Source: Merdimmobilis hominis (GTDB lineage Bacteria > Bacillota > Clostridia > Oscillospirales > Ruminococcaceae). From it: 64,000 nucleotides of DNA. The translations under genes and the position numbers were made by a program. The stretch lies in NCBI RefSeq assembly GCF_021109255.1, contig NZ_JAJODG010000002.1. One strand, written 5' to 3'. Numbering within the stretch: position 1 is the first letter of the stretch; every line of letters starts with the position of its first letter. Shown here piece by piece: positions 7,406 to 16,567 of this stretch. The notes below the pieces were generated by a model. It worked only from the letters and a program-made list of their open reading frames with translations. It made no database searches and was not told the origin of the DNA.

Positions 7406-9763
7406 CTACAAAGCAACCGAACCGGACTGCTCATAGTCTTTCAGAGAATACCGGATCAACTGCTGGCCCGATATGGTGTAAAAGCTTTCGCCGATCCGCA
7501 CGCCCCGCCGGATCCGATCCCCCAAGGCGGAGACACCGTTGCCTTCCCCTCCGTTGGGGAAATAGGCGGCGATGGAGAATCCATCCTCTTTGGAGAAGTC
7601 CAAAAGCAAGTAGCCACTGAAAGTGATCTCATTTTGACTGGATAAGGGATCGGCTTTATCTTTGTCCACCTGGGTGGCGATGGTCGCTGGGAAACCGATC
7701 TGGCCCCGCTGCCCATCATAGAAGAATGCCTTGTGGTTTTCCTTGCCCTCGCTGGAGCTGCCCTGGTTGCCCAGGTAGAACACCTGGCTCTCCTTGGGAT
7801 GCAGTGGGTCACTGACATCGAAGAGGGAGAGTTTCATCCCATTTTCCATCACAGCCCCATTTTCAGCCACTGTGGTGTTGGTCCCAAACCCGATGAGGGT
7901 GCTGCTGTCCACTGGGTGGAGGTATTCGGAAAACCCAGGGGTTTTCAGCTGGCCCAGCACTTTTGGCTTGCTGGGTGTGGAAAGGTCAATGGCGAAGAGG
8001 GGGTCCACCTCCCGGAAGGTGACTACATAGGCGGTATCCCCCAAGTAACGGACCGATTTGATGCTTTCGCCTGGGGCAAGGCCCTCTACGCTGCCCACCT
8101 GCTTCAAAGATTGATCCAGTACATACAGGTTGTTCACTGTGCCGCTGTCGGAAAAGCTGGTGGATGCCACCCGGAAGTACCCGCCGCTCTCATCCATAGA
8201 GAACTGGCCCAGCACCTGCCCCGGCACTTTGCCGGTGGCGGCAAAGTGGATGTCAGAGCCTTCCACTGCCACCCGCACCAGATTGGTGGAAGAACCGTCA
8301 GAGGAGCCCGCCAAATACAAATTGTCCTTGCTCATGTAAATCTCATCGGCACTGCCCAGCACCGCTTTGGTGTTGGCTGGCTGTTGGCAGTCGCTGAGGT
8401 TCAACGCCGAGACCACTGTGTACACTGGGTCAATTTCCACGTCTGGGCAGTAGACAATGGACTGGGCTTCCAGCAGCTGACTCGCCTGGTTGAGGCTGTC
8501 GCCGGTGACCGGCACCAGTTCATCCAGAGGGGTATCCTCGTCGGAGGAGTCCCCCCACACGTATTTCTGGGAAACCAGGTACAGGGTCCCGTCGCTGACC
8601 CGGGAGGAGACATAGGAGCCATCCTGTTCAAACCGGCGGATTTCCTTGGGCTGCTCCCTGTCTGAAACATCAAACAGGGTAGCAGAAATCACAAATGCAT
8701 CCCGATAAGACGTATTCGATTCTGCCATGCCGGAATGGGAAGGAGTCTCCCCTTGCGCGGCTTTCTGATAAGACTTATTATCGGAAGCCGTGGCTTCCGA
8801 TATCCCCTTCTGGAAGGGGAGCGCGCTGGGAGCCTCGGTCTGCATGACCACCAGGGTTTCATCCCACAGGTAGAGTTCTGAGGCCCCATAGCTGGGCTCC
8901 AAGGTGATGGTGGACAGCTTTTCCATGGAAGAGGCATCCACGATCACAACCTCCGGGGTGGAACTTGCTGTATTGGTGTGAATAAAAAGGCTGTCGCCAT
9001 CGGTTTTTACAATATCGGATTCCTCCACGCCGGCAACCTGCTGGTTGGCCGCGGTAAAACCGGCATCCCCTGTGACAAGGGCGTTGCCGGCCATAGGGGC
9101 CGGTGGAGCGGTACTCTTTTCACTGGCACTCCCTGTAGCTGCGTCGCCCTCTGATATAGCAGCACTTTCCTCCTCCATCTGGGGGGTAGGCTCACCCGCC
9201 GTCAGAGGGTTGGTAGGCACAGGGGCCTTCAGCATTCCTTCTTCCGGGGAGACACCGTCCATTGTGGCACCGGAGGCTGGCTCCCCCGTTTCCTCTTGGT
9301 AATACTCTACCCGCTCCGATTCCTTGGGCGCCAATAAGGTCCGCACCTGACTATAGTCGCTGGCATAGGAGATGCCTGCGGCTCCAGAGAATAAGGCGGT
9401 GTTTCCTGGAGCGGATTCGTCCGGTTTCCCAGAATCGGCAGAGGCCGACGCCGCACTTGAGCTGGCAGAAGTGATCAAGTTGCCGTTTGCAACCAGGCTC
9501 CCGCCAAATTGGTGGAAAGCTGTGGCAGCCACCAAGGCTATAGCCGCGGCTGCGGCCCAAGGCTTCCAGTTCCCCCACCGGGGGTGGACCACCTTGGCAG
9601 GTCCTTGAGGGGGCGGGCTCTCCTCCTCCGGCTCTACATCCTCTAGGAGGTGGAGAAGGGCTTGGGAGGTCAGGGAGGGAGGAAGCTCGATCCGTTCTGT
9701 CTCCGCCTGGAATTTTTCTTGCAGCCAGGCCATATTTTCCATCTTTTTGTCACTGTCGGTCAT
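7406..9763 (-). CDS. Membrane-anchored beta-propeller protein, putative anti-sigma/sensor
   Basis: A 785-aa protein. A short acidic N-terminal segment (about 1-65) is followed by one membrane helix near residues 68-90 (KPWAAAAAIALVAATAF). Then comes a low-complexity linker rich in Ser, Ala, Glu and Pro, and about 550 residues that match the Beta_propel family (secreted C-terminal propeller distantly related to WD40), with repeats such as VEESDIVKTDGD and YLVSQKYVW. ATG at 9763 follows AAAGGAG. It starts 19 nt after the ECF sigma gene, so it is probably the sigma factor's membrane partner: cytoplasmic tail for sigma binding, propeller outside as sensor. No zinc-binding anti-sigma motif is visible, so this role is inferred. 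Confidence 0.8.
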   Translation of the reverse strand: MTDSDKKMENMAWLQEKFQAETERIELPPSLTSQALLHLLEDVEPEEESPPPQGPAKVVHPRWGNWKPWAAAAAIALVAATAFHQFGGSLVANGNLITSASSSAASASADSGKPDESAPGNTALFSGAAGISYASDYSQVRTLLAPKESERVEYYQEETGEPASGATMDGVSPEEGMLKAPVPTNPLTAGEPTPQMEEESAAISEGDAATGSASEKSTAPPAPMAGNALVTGDAGFTAANQQVAGVEESDIVKTDGDSLFIHTNTASSTPEVVIVDASSMEKLSTITLEPSYGASELYLWDETLVVMQTEAPSALPFQKGISEATASDNKSYQKAAQGETPSHSGMAESNTSYRDAFVISATLFDVSDREQPKEIRRFEQDGSYVSSRVSDGTLYLVSQKYVWGDSSDEDTPLDELVPVTGDSLNQASQLLEAQSIVYCPDVEIDPVYTVVSALNLSDCQQPANTKAVLGSADEIYMSKDNLYLAGSSDGSSTNLVRVAVEGSDIHFAATGKVPGQVLGQFSMDESGGYFRVASTSFSDSGTVNNLYVLDQSLKQVGSVEGLAPGESIKSVRYLGDTAYVVTFREVDPLFAIDLSTPSKPKVLGQLKTPGFSEYLHPVDSSTLIGFGTNTTVAENGAVMENGMKLSLFDVSDPLHPKESQVFYLGNQGSSSEGKENHKAFFYDGQRGQIGFPATIATQVDKDKADPLSSQNEITFSGYLLLDFSKEDGFSIAAYFPNGGEGNGVSALGDRIRRGVRIGESFYTISGQQLIRYSLKDYEQSGSVAL

Positions 9764-9782
9764 CGCGTTCACTCCTTTCCCC

Positions 9783-10307
9783 CTATTCTAAGATTTTACG
9801 CAGTTTGATGAGGGACCGGTGCAGCTTGGAGCTCACCGTCCCATGGGGGATGTTTAGCATTTCTGACACCTCGCGGGTGGTGTACCCCTGCATCACCGCA
9901 AGGGATATAATCAGCCTCTCCTGTTCCGATAGGCTGTCCAGCGCCTGGAGCACGGTGACCCGTTCCGAGGCGCTTCCGGCCAGATCCCCTTCCTCCGCTG
10001 GGGCATTGATGCATTCTTCAATGTCAATGTTGCCCTTCTCTTTGACATAGCCGCCGATGCGGCGCTTGCAGCGGATGGATAGGATCCGCATGATCCACGG
10101 TTTAAAGCTGGAGTCATCCCGCAAATTTTTGATTCCTTTATACGCTTCGATAAAGGTTTCGCTCACCACGTCTTCCGCGTCGTGGGCGTTGCCTAAGGTA
10201 TACAGGGCGACTTTATATAAATCCATCGCCACCTGGTCGTACACCTGGGCAAAGCTCTCTTTATCTCCCAGCCTAGCGGAACGGACCAGTTCTGTTTCAA
10301 TCTTCAT
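9783..10307 (-). CDS. ECF RNA polymerase sigma factor
   Basis: A 174-aa two-domain extracytoplasmic-function sigma factor. Region 2 spans about residues 15-85, with AHDAEDVVSETFIEAYKGI and FKPWIMRILS. Region 4 spans about 120-172, with LDSLSEQERLIISLAVMQGY followed by a helix-turn-helix TTREVSEMLNIPHGTVSSKL. ATG at 10307 has a weak GGTGGTG site before it. It heads a two-gene operon with the beta-propeller protein, the usual ECF/anti-sigma arrangement. No clear housekeeping promoter is seen upstream, so autoregulation is possible. Confidence 0.93.
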   Translation of the reverse strand: MKIETELVRSARLGDKESFAQVYDQVAMDLYKVALYTLGNAHDAEDVVSETFIEAYKGIKNLRDDSSFKPWIMRILSIRCKRRIGGYVKEKGNIDIEECINAPAEEGDLAGSASERVTVLQALDSLSEQERLIISLAVMQGYTTREVSEMLNIPHGTVSSKLHRSLIKLRKILE

Positions 10308-10504
10308 CTTTACACCACCATCTCTAAAAGCGGCTCATCTATAAAGTGTGCCGGTCGTGGCCTTTTGTTGCAAACCCAGGCAGGGGATGGGAAAAAATTC
10401 CCCCAGCCGGGCTTCTCCTTGTTCTATGCAATCTTTCAATTGTCGGGAATTTATTTTTTTATTATAAACCATCCGGTGCAAAAACACAAATACCGGCAAA
10501 ACAA

Positions 10505-10532
10505 TTGTGTTTTCCCTTCAATCTGCTATACT
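10505..10532 (+). promoter_or_regulatory. Promoter of the LysR-family gene
   Basis: TTGTGT (10505-10510), 16 nt, TATACT (10527-10532), about 50 nt before the GTG start. Confidence 0.55.
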
Positions 10533-10584
10533 GAAGATATTGGTATTCCCCCGGACTTTTCAACCTATAAAAAGGAGTGACGCT

Positions 10585-11475
10585 GTGAACACCAATTTGG
10601 AATACTTCAAAACTTTTTATTATGTGGCCAGGTGCGGCAGCATCTCAGCGGCGGCACAGCAGCTGTTTATCTCCCAGCCAGCGGTGAGCCAGATCATCAA
10701 GCACCTGGAAAACGACCTGGGCAGCAGCCTGTTTTTCCGCACCACCAAAGGGGTCCGCCTCACCCCGGAAGGGGAAGTCCTCTTCTCCTATGTGGCCAAG
10801 GGGTACGATTGCTTTGTCCAGGCGGAAGCGGTGTTCCAGCAGATGCTGGACTTGGAATCGGGGGAAATCCGCATCGGTGCCAGCGACATGACCCTGCAAT
10901 TTTACCTCCTTCCTTATTTAGAAGAATTCCACCGCCGCTACCCCAAAATCAAAATCAAGGTGTCCAACGCCCCCACCCCGGAGACGATCGGCCTTTTGAA
11001 GGAAGGGGGAATCGATTTTGGGGTGGTCACTGCCCCCTTAGACCCAGACCCAGATTTCACCGTTCGGGAGGTGGCCCAGATTCAGGACTGCTTTGTGGCG
11101 GGGGAGGAGTTTTCCCAGCTGCGGGGCCGGGATGTCTCCCTCAAAGAGCTCTCCTCCTATCCGGTGGTCATGCTGGAGAAACGCACCAGCACCCGCCGCT
11201 TTGTAGACAGCTGCATGGAGAAAGCCGGCATTTCCCTGGACCCGGAATTCGAGCTGGCCACCAGCGAGCTGATTGTTCAATTTGCCCTGCGCTGTATGGG
11301 GATTGGCTGTGTGGTGCGCAACTTCGCCCAAGGGCAGCTGGAGGAAAACACCCTTTTCGAGCTCTCCATCCAGCCCCCCTTCCCGCCCCGGAAAATGTGC
11401 CTGATCACCCCGGCAAAAGCCCCCATTTCCCCGGCGGGCAAACGGCTGCTTCAATTTTTGGAAATCCCCCTTTAA
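10585..11475 (+). CDS. LysR-family transcriptional regulator
   Basis: 296 aa. The N-terminal winged HTH (residues about 4-60) has GSISAAAQQLFISQPAVSQI and the following LGSSLFFRTTKGVRLTPEG. The periplasmic-binding-like effector domain spans about 88-290 (GEIRIGASDMTLQFYLLPYL). The frame is open upstream, but GTG at 10585 is chosen: it follows AAAGGAG by about 8 nt and the HTH begins at once. Its target is not evident; the neighbours are the ECF operon (divergent) and a small membrane protein. The effector is unknown. Confidence 0.9.
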   Translation: MNTNLEYFKTFYYVARCGSISAAAQQLFISQPAVSQIIKHLENDLGSSLFFRTTKGVRLTPEGEVLFSYVAKGYDCFVQAEAVFQQMLDLESGEIRIGASDMTLQFYLLPYLEEFHRRYPKIKIKVSNAPTPETIGLLKEGGIDFGVVTAPLDPDPDFTVREVAQIQDCFVAGEEFSQLRGRDVSLKELSSYPVVMLEKRTSTRRFVDSCMEKAGISLDPEFELATSELIVQFALRCMGIGCVVRNFAQGQLEENTLFELSIQPPFPPRKMCLITPAKAPISPAGKRLLQFLEIPL

Positions 11476-11664
11476 TTACCCCAGATGAAGGGAAACAGCC
11501 CTCTTCTGGCTGATATTTTTGGGTAACTTTGGTAACTGGATTTCAAAATCAGATATAATTTCACGCCGTTGTTGAGCAGAGAAGAAACGAGTTAGAATTT
11601 AAAAGTTTTAAGCGTTCCCTTAAACTTTCCCCGTTGAAAAATCCTGGGAAATTGAAGAGAGGGG

Positions 11665-11865
11665 GTGTGCGCTTGGTATAAAAAACAGATGCATTTGCTT
11701 GCCGGCGTTTTTGGAGGCGTTATCATTTCTTTTTATGTTGGCGCTATGTTTGGTTTTTTCCCTTTTGCGGCTGACGATTTAGCGATACGGGCAATCGGGT
11801 TTTGTACATTAATAATTTGTATGGTAGTTGCCGTCTGCACCTGCATAATCATAAACCAAAAATAA
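11665..11865 (+). CDS. Small two-helix membrane protein, unknown function
   Basis: Up to 66 aa, mostly hydrophobic, with segments at about 10-32 and 44-62 (LIICMVVAVCTCIII). The GTG start at 11665 is preceded by AAGAGAGGGG; ATG at 11689 is an alternative start but has no ribosome-binding site. TATAAT at 11554-11559 could be the -10 element of its promoter. A strong terminator begins one base before the stop ends, which supports real transcription. The DNA here is more AT-rich than the neighbours. No family recognised. Confidence 0.5.
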   Translation: MCAWYKKQMHLLAGVFGGVIISFYVGAMFGFFPFAADDLAIRAIGFCTLIICMVVAVCTCIIINQK

Positions 11866-11905
11866 AAAGCAGCCCCTCTGCCTTTTGGCAGAGGGGCTGC
11901 TTTTA
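11865..11905. terminator. Bidirectional terminator
   Basis: The stem AAAAGCAGCCCCTCTGCC / GGCAGAGGGGCTGCTTTT is nearly perfect and serves the small membrane protein and the convergent antiporter gene. Confidence 0.93.
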
Positions 11906-11915
11906 GATGAAACCC

Positions 11916-13235
11916 TTATTGTACTTTGGTATCGGCAGGAGAAGTTTCCTCTTTTTCCCTGCCCTGTTCCCGCATCATGTCATGCATATCCAGCAGTGTC
12001 TGGGCAGCCAAATCGAAATCCTTAACCTCCTGGTACTGTTCCGCCAATTCGCTGTACTCCAGGTCGCTGTAATCGGTCTTTTTATCCCGATACACCATTT
12101 TAAGCAGCACAGGGGTCACCACCGCTGTGAACACCACCATGATGATCACCGGCCCGAAAAAGTCGGGGTGCATCAGCCCAGTGGCAACGCCTTTGCTGGC
12201 AACCACCAGGCCGACCTCGCCTCGGGTGACCATACCTACGCCGATGCGCAGTGACTCCTCGTTGGTGTAATGGCACAGCTTGGCGCCGATGCCGCAGCCG
12301 ATTACCTTGGACAACACTGCCACCACCACTAGCAGCACAGAGAAGATCACTATGGAGGCGGTCAGTTCCGGCAGTTCTACCTTGATGCCGATGTTTGCGA
12401 AGAAAATCGGCGAAAGGAGCATGTAGGAAATAATCTCAAACCGGGACGCCACATAAGTGACCCGGGTGGTGTTGGAGATAATCAGCCCGGCGATGAATGC
12501 CCCGGTGATGTCTGCCACCCCAAAGACCGTCTCTGCCACAAAGGAATAGATCAGGCAGAAGGCAAATGCAATGATGGCAAACCGCTTTTTATCCCGGTTG
12601 TAGCTGCTCATCCACTTTTCAAACCCTTTATGGAGCAATAAACCCAGGGCCAAACTCAAAACAAAGAAAGCAACCACTTTGAAGAGCACCGCCCCCACAT
12701 TGACACTGGGGTCAGAAAGGCTGGTGATCAAGGTCAGGGCGATGATGCCCAGAATATCGTCGATCAGCGCAGCGCCTAAGATGGCATTGCCCGATCGGGT
12801 GGAGAGTTTGCCCATCTCCTTTAAGGTTTCCACCGTAATGCTGACCGATGTCGCCGTCAACACTACGCCCATAAATACATTCTGCAAAAAGGTATCTGGC
12901 TCCGGGCTGAAAAATGCCGCTAGGAAGTATCCTCCCAAGAGGGGAACCACAACGCCGAAGCAGGCGATGACAAAAGACGCTTTGCCGGACTTTTTCAGCT
13001 CCGCTATATCCGTTTCCAAACCGGCGGTAAACATCAACACGATGACGCCGATTTCCGCCATCTGGTCCAGGAAAACCGTCTCGTGCATAATGCCGAGCAT
13101 CGTCGGCCCCAGCAATAGGCCAGCCACCAGAGCGCCCACCACCTGGGGCATGTCAATCTTTTTGGTGATAATCCCAAACACTTTTGTGGTCAGCAACACC
13201 AAAGCCACGTTAAACAAAAACTCATACGATTCCAC
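11916..13235 (-). CDS. Cation:proton antiporter, CPA2 family (KefB/GerN/NapA-like)
   Basis: A 439-aa membrane protein with about 12 helices and no TrkA-N or RCK domain. N-terminal hallmarks are VVGALVAGLLLGP and FTAGLETDIAELKKSGK (about 30-90). The core has ADITGAFIAGLIIS near 235-250 and a late MVTRGEVGLVVASKG near 340-355, matching Na+/H+ and K+/H+ exchangers. The last 45 residues are a charged cytoplasmic tail. GTG at 13235 follows GTGAGGG. It exchanges Na+ or K+ for H+; GerN-like members act in spore germination, but nothing here shows that role. Confidence 0.9.
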   Translation of the reverse strand: MESYEFLFNVALVLLTTKVFGIITKKIDMPQVVGALVAGLLLGPTMLGIMHETVFLDQMAEIGVIVLMFTAGLETDIAELKKSGKASFVIACFGVVVPLLGGYFLAAFFSPEPDTFLQNVFMGVVLTATSVSITVETLKEMGKLSTRSGNAILGAALIDDILGIIALTLITSLSDPSVNVGAVLFKVVAFFVLSLALGLLLHKGFEKWMSSYNRDKKRFAIIAFAFCLIYSFVAETVFGVADITGAFIAGLIISNTTRVTYVASRFEIISYMLLSPIFFANIGIKVELPELTASIVIFSVLLVVVAVLSKVIGCGIGAKLCHYTNEESLRIGVGMVTRGEVGLVVASKGVATGLMHPDFFGPVIIMVVFTAVVTPVLLKMVYRDKKTDYSDLEYSELAEQYQEVKDFDLAAQTLLDMHDMMREQGREKEETSPADTKVQ

Positions 13236-13291
13236 AAAAATCCCTCACGTTTCTTTGTATATTTTGCAACCACTCTTTCAGGCCGGTCTCT

Positions 13292-13320
13292 AGTATAGTC
13301 CTCATTGGTTCGGATTTCAA
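13292..13320 (-). promoter_or_regulatory. SigA promoter of the antiporter gene
   Basis: Minus strand: TTGAAA (13320-13315), 17 nt, TATACT (13297-13292), about 57 nt before the GTG. The rest of the gap up to 13507 is AT-rich with no gene seen. Confidence 0.82.
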
Positions 13321-13507
13321 GGTTAGCAATTATCGAAAACAAACAGTTTATATGCAATTATAATGTGCATTTTGACTACCCATTTTTTGGAACACCCAAT
13401 CTGAGGGCTTGTTTTCCTCCTGATTATTTCCCTCAAAAACGGCTTTTTTCTTCCAGTAGAGCCGCCCAATCCGTTCCTCACACCAGAGAATACATCACAA
13501 AATGCAT

Positions 13508-13543
13508 GAAAAGCAAAATGCCCCCGCTCAATTGAGCGGGGGC
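13508..13543 (-). terminator. Terminator of the AbrB-family gene
   Basis: A perfect stem GCCCCCGCTC-AATT-GAGCGGGGGC (13520-13543), followed on the minus strand by ATTTTGCTTTT. Confidence 0.88.
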
Positions 13544-13567
13544 CGGTTCTAGCCTATGTACAAATGG

Positions 13568-14638
13568 TTAACCGAAAAATTTCACCACCATGGAAATCAT
13601 CATGGGGAAAGTTGCAATGACCATCACCAAGCGGAAAATCTGCAGCACAGCCACCTTGGGGGCATCGCCGCCGATGTCTGAGGCAATTAGCGCCATGTCA
13701 GAGACGCCTGCTGGAGTGGTGGCAAACAAAGCCGTCGTCAAATCCAAATTGGAAACTTTTCGGATGAAGAATCCCAGGGTGATGTTGGAAATCAAATAGC
13801 CGACCACAATGATGATCATGGGGGCGATCATCGTCTGGAGGCGCAGCACGTCGTTCATGGTCATGGTGCAGCCGATCATGGCGCCGGAACAAGTCTGTGC
13901 CGCCAGCTTGACCTTCATGGGGATGTAAGCTTTGCTGGTAAAGACATTGAAGGTGGCCACCACCAGCATGGCAAAGGTCAGGGAGCCGGCGGGCATCCCA
14001 ATTTTATAGCCGATGATGCCGCCGATGGCCGCGAAGCCGAGGGTGACGAGAATCATCTTCAGGGAACGGTCCTTCTCCACCTTTTCTTCCTGCTGTTCCT
14101 CCAACAGCTCCTCTTTTTCTTCCGCTGCGTTGGAGTGGTCCGCCTTGTCAAAATGAGCGGACATAAAGGTCATCATCGCGGGGAAAAAGGCGATGACAAA
14201 GATCAAACGCGCCGTTTGCAGGAGGGCTACAGTGGAGCTGGAGCCACCCATGTCCATACAGATAATGGACATATCTGTTACGCCGCCAGGGGTGCAGGAC
14301 AAGAGTGCAGAAACCAGGTCAATGTCCGACACCATGGTGATGCCGAAACCAATCAGCAGGTTGGTGACGGCCAGGCCCACGATCATAATGACCGCCGGCA
14401 CCGCCACTGAGCGGATTTCCTTCAAATCCTTGCGGTACACCGACATACCCAAAAATGCGCCGGTGACCGTCTGAATGGCCGACTTCACTGTGTTGGGGAA
14501 AAACGCCATGCCGGTGAACACGCTGAAGATGGCCACAGCAACCATTGAGCCGATCATGGCGCCCGCGGGGATTTTCAGCTTCAGGGCGATGATGGCGCCC
14601 AATGCGCCCACCGCCAGTGTGAGTAGGATATTGCCCAT
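13568..14638 (-). CDS. AbrB-family (PF05145) duplicated membrane transporter
   Basis: A 356-aa protein made of two similar halves. Each has a KIPAGAMIGSM / IGMPAGSLTFAM start and later a D-L-x-x-A-L-x-x-x-(C/T)-(T)-P-(G/A)-G-V-(T/S)-D-M motif (CTPGGVTDM in half 1, TTPAGVSDM in half 2). This is the AbrB/ammonia-monooxygenase-like membrane family, distinct from the AbrB transcription factor. A charged EEKEELLEEQQEEKVEK linker joins the halves. ATG at 14638 is preferred over 14659, since AAGAAGG sits 8 nt before it. Substrate unknown; a regulatory or organic-acid transport role has been suggested for the family. Confidence 0.85.
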   Translation of the reverse strand: MGNILLTLAVGALGAIIALKLKIPAGAMIGSMVAVAIFSVFTGMAFFPNTVKSAIQTVTGAFLGMSVYRKDLKEIRSVAVPAVIMIVGLAVTNLLIGFGITMVSDIDLVSALLSCTPGGVTDMSIICMDMGGSSSTVALLQTARLIFVIAFFPAMMTFMSAHFDKADHSNAAEEKEELLEEQQEEKVEKDRSLKMILVTLGFAAIGGIIGYKIGMPAGSLTFAMLVVATFNVFTSKAYIPMKVKLAAQTCSGAMIGCTMTMNDVLRLQTMIAPMIIIVVGYLISNITLGFFIRKVSNLDLTTALFATTPAGVSDMALIASDIGGDAPKVAVLQIFRLVMVIATFPMMISMVVKFFG

Positions 14639-14813
14639 TTGCCACGCCTTCTTTTCCATCTAGATTTGGGGAACAGCGCCTCCCTCCCCGTCTGCCTCCC
14701 GGAGAGAAGGGTTGCCATGGAATGATCCGGGCCGCACAAGGGGAATACAAGGGTGCGGCTATCCCCTAACAGAGAGCCGCATACAACGCCTTTCCGTACA
14801 TTTTATTTCCTTC

Positions 14814-14843
14814 AGTATACCATTGCTCCCTTTCTAAATACAA
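14814..14843 (-). promoter_or_regulatory. SigA promoter of the AbrB-family gene
   Basis: Minus strand: TTGTAT (14843-14838), 18 nt, TATACT (14819-14814). It leaves a 5' leader of about 170 nt containing short GC-rich dyads but no motif I recognise. Confidence 0.7.
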
Positions 14844-14898
14844 TAATAGTTTAAAAAACTGTGAAGTTTTTATTGTTCCGGAAACAGTTTTTAGGCAA

Positions 14899-14950
14899 CA
14901 AAAGGCCCCTCACCGTTGCTTTGGGCTTTCCGTGAGGGGCAGATTTTTTT
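14899..14950. terminator. Terminator downstream of the lipoprotein gene
   Basis: The stem GCCCCTCAC/GTGAGGGGC (14905-14913 with 14932-14940) has U-tracts on both sides. It ends the minus-strand lipoprotein gene. Confidence 0.8.
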
Positions 14951-14958
14951 CTTTGTGT

Positions 14959-15462
14959 TTATTTTGCATTCTCCACAGCTTTTTCGAGCGCCTTCAGGTA
15001 GGGGGTCAAATCCAAGTCTACCTGGGTGCTGAGGGTTTCATCCTGGGAAGGGTCGGTCATCGCCAAAACAGTAGCGGCGTCCTTCCCCACCGCCCACTCT
15101 TCAAAGGCGGCGATCTGCTCATCCCATTCCTTGCCCAGGGAGGAGGACTTTTTCAGCCCATAGTCTGCCCCCATCTCCCGTTTGGAGAGAACGTCCGCCT
15201 CCAGGTCGGAGAGGATTTCACCCTGGCCATCGAACTCCACCCGGGTCTGCACCGCATCGATGGTCAGCTTGACGATCTTCCCCTTGCTATCCAAGGTGAC
15301 TGCCGCCACCGCGACATCGGCCACGGCCTTGCCGTCGCTCTCCTCCGAAGCGGAGGCAGACTTGGTCAAACTGGTGGAAATTCCCACCCCGATCTTGGCG
15401 TTTTGTCCGGAACAGCCTGTGAGCATCACAAGGCACGCAAGGGCTGCAAGCATTTTTTTCAT
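14959..15462 (-). CDS. Lipoprotein, FMN-binding/membrane-immunogen-like
   Basis: 167 aa. The signal peptide ends in the lipobox LTGC (Cys at residue 17), so the protein is probably anchored to the outer face of the membrane. The mature part has a strand-rich segment, VTLDSKGKIVKLTIDAVQ near 55-72, then GLKKSSSLGKEWDEQIAAF. This is a pattern I associate with small clostridial lipoproteins related to FMN-binding or membrane-immunogen domains; that link is weak. No FMN-attachment SGAT motif is seen. ATG follows GGAGGAACCCAG. Confidence 0.7.
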   Translation of the reverse strand: MKKMLAALACLVMLTGCSGQNAKIGVGISTSLTKSASASEESDGKAVADVAVAAVTLDSKGKIVKLTIDAVQTRVEFDGQGEILSDLEADVLSKREMGADYGLKKSSSLGKEWDEQIAAFEEWAVGKDAATVLAMTDPSQDETLSTQVDLDLTPYLKALEKAVENAK

Positions 15463-15584
15463 CTGGGTTCCTCCTCATCAATTCCGCCAATAGCGGGGAA
15501 ATCTTGGGCGCGTCCAACCCAATAGTGGCCAGCTGGGGGGATTTTATTGCGGGGGAACAACTTTCCCCCTTGTCATCTTTCCCT

Positions 15585-15613
15585 ATTGTAGGAGATTTTG
15601 CCCTAAAAAGCAA
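15585..15613 (-). promoter_or_regulatory. SigA promoter of the FMN-binding-like lipoprotein gene
   Basis: Minus strand: TTGCTT (15613-15608), 17 nt, TACAAT (15590-15585). Confidence 0.75.
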
Positions 15614-15685
15614 GTTTTTTCCATCGCCCCAACCGAGGGAAGCGGTCAAAAATTTGAATTTTTTGGGAAGGTTTGGCCCCGCTAT

Positions 15686-15715
15686 TTGACTTTCTCCACC
15701 CCGCTGTGCTACCAT
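15686..15715 (+). promoter_or_regulatory. Promoter of the PDZ lipoprotein gene
   Basis: TTGACT (15686-15691), 18 nt, TACCAT (15710-15715), 27 nt before the TTG start. Confidence 0.6.
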
Positions 15716-15741
15716 AAAAGCAACGGAACGGAGGGATTGTT

Positions 15742-16506
15742 TTGAAACGTTTTTTGACCATCGCATTGACGGTTTTATTGGCACTGCAGGTTTCGGCCTG
15801 CTCCTCCCAGCGGGAACTCCCCTCTCAAGATGGGACTACCCCTGTTTCCAGCGAAGCCATCGGGGAGGCTGCCACCCAATATTTGACCGCCATCGGGGCG
15901 GATGATTTGGAGGCCGCCAAAGCCATGCTGGCTGATGAGGTCGCCTTCGGACAGCTGGGCGGGGCGTCCCATACCCTGACCCGCCAGGAGATGGAGGAGG
16001 AGATTGACCGCCTCTCCACTTTGCAGCAAGAGTACAACCAGATTACAGTGGTGGAGACTGGGGAAAACTACGCTGTTCTTCAGTGCCTGATGCCCAACTA
16101 TTTGACTTCTATGGTCTTTGGTATGGACCGGGACGCCTACCCTTGTCAAGTTCGCATTGAGATGGCCGACGGCAAAATCAGCGGCATGTTCACCGGGGAA
16201 AACCCAGATGCCGCCGCCGAGATCGCAGCCAAAACCGAGGCCGCAGTGGGAATCGTCTGCGAAAACCAGGAGGACGGCACCGTCCTTATTGGGTCGGTGG
16301 AACCGGGATCGCCTGCCGCCTTGGCTGGAATCCAGACCGGAGACGAACTCCTCGCCATTGACGGCCTCTCGGTGCAGCAGATGCGCCTTGCCGCCCACGA
16401 ACCCCAATACCGCCTCCTAGGCCCCGAAGGTACACAGGTCACAGTGACCGTCTTACAGGCTGACCAGCAGGCTGATTACACCCTCACTTATGTAACCGAT
16501 AATTAG
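15742..16506 (+). CDS. PDZ-domain lipoprotein with NTF2-like region
   Basis: 254 aa. A lipoprotein signal with VSAC (Cys near residue 20) is followed by a region of about 40-140 with an NTF2/SnoaL-like alpha+beta look (AATQYLTAIGADDLEAAKAM). A C-terminal PDZ fold spans about 165-250, with IGSVEPGSPAALAGIQTGDE and LLAIDGLSV. No protease domain is present, so it is probably a binding or adaptor protein outside the membrane. TTG at 15742 is preceded by GGAGGGAT. It is divergent from the other lipoprotein gene, and the two may be functionally linked. Confidence 0.78.
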   Translation: MKRFLTIALTVLLALQVSACSSQRELPSQDGTTPVSSEAIGEAATQYLTAIGADDLEAAKAMLADEVAFGQLGGASHTLTRQEMEEEIDRLSTLQQEYNQITVVETGENYAVLQCLMPNYLTSMVFGMDRDAYPCQVRIEMADGKISGMFTGENPDAAAEIAAKTEAAVGIVCENQEDGTVLIGSVEPGSPAALAGIQTGDELLAIDGLSVQQMRLAAHEPQYRLLGPEGTQVTVTVLQADQQADYTLTYVTDN

Positions 16507-16518
16507 AAGTTCCAAAAG

Positions 16519-16555
16519 AACCGCCCTCTCCTGCGACTGGAAGAGGGCGGTTTTT
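16519..16555. terminator. Bidirectional terminator
   Basis: An AACCGCCCTCT / AGAGGGCGGTT stem followed by TTTTC, between the convergent PDZ lipoprotein and DUF6320 genes. Confidence 0.88.
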
Positions 16556-16567
16556 CTATGTTGTCCG

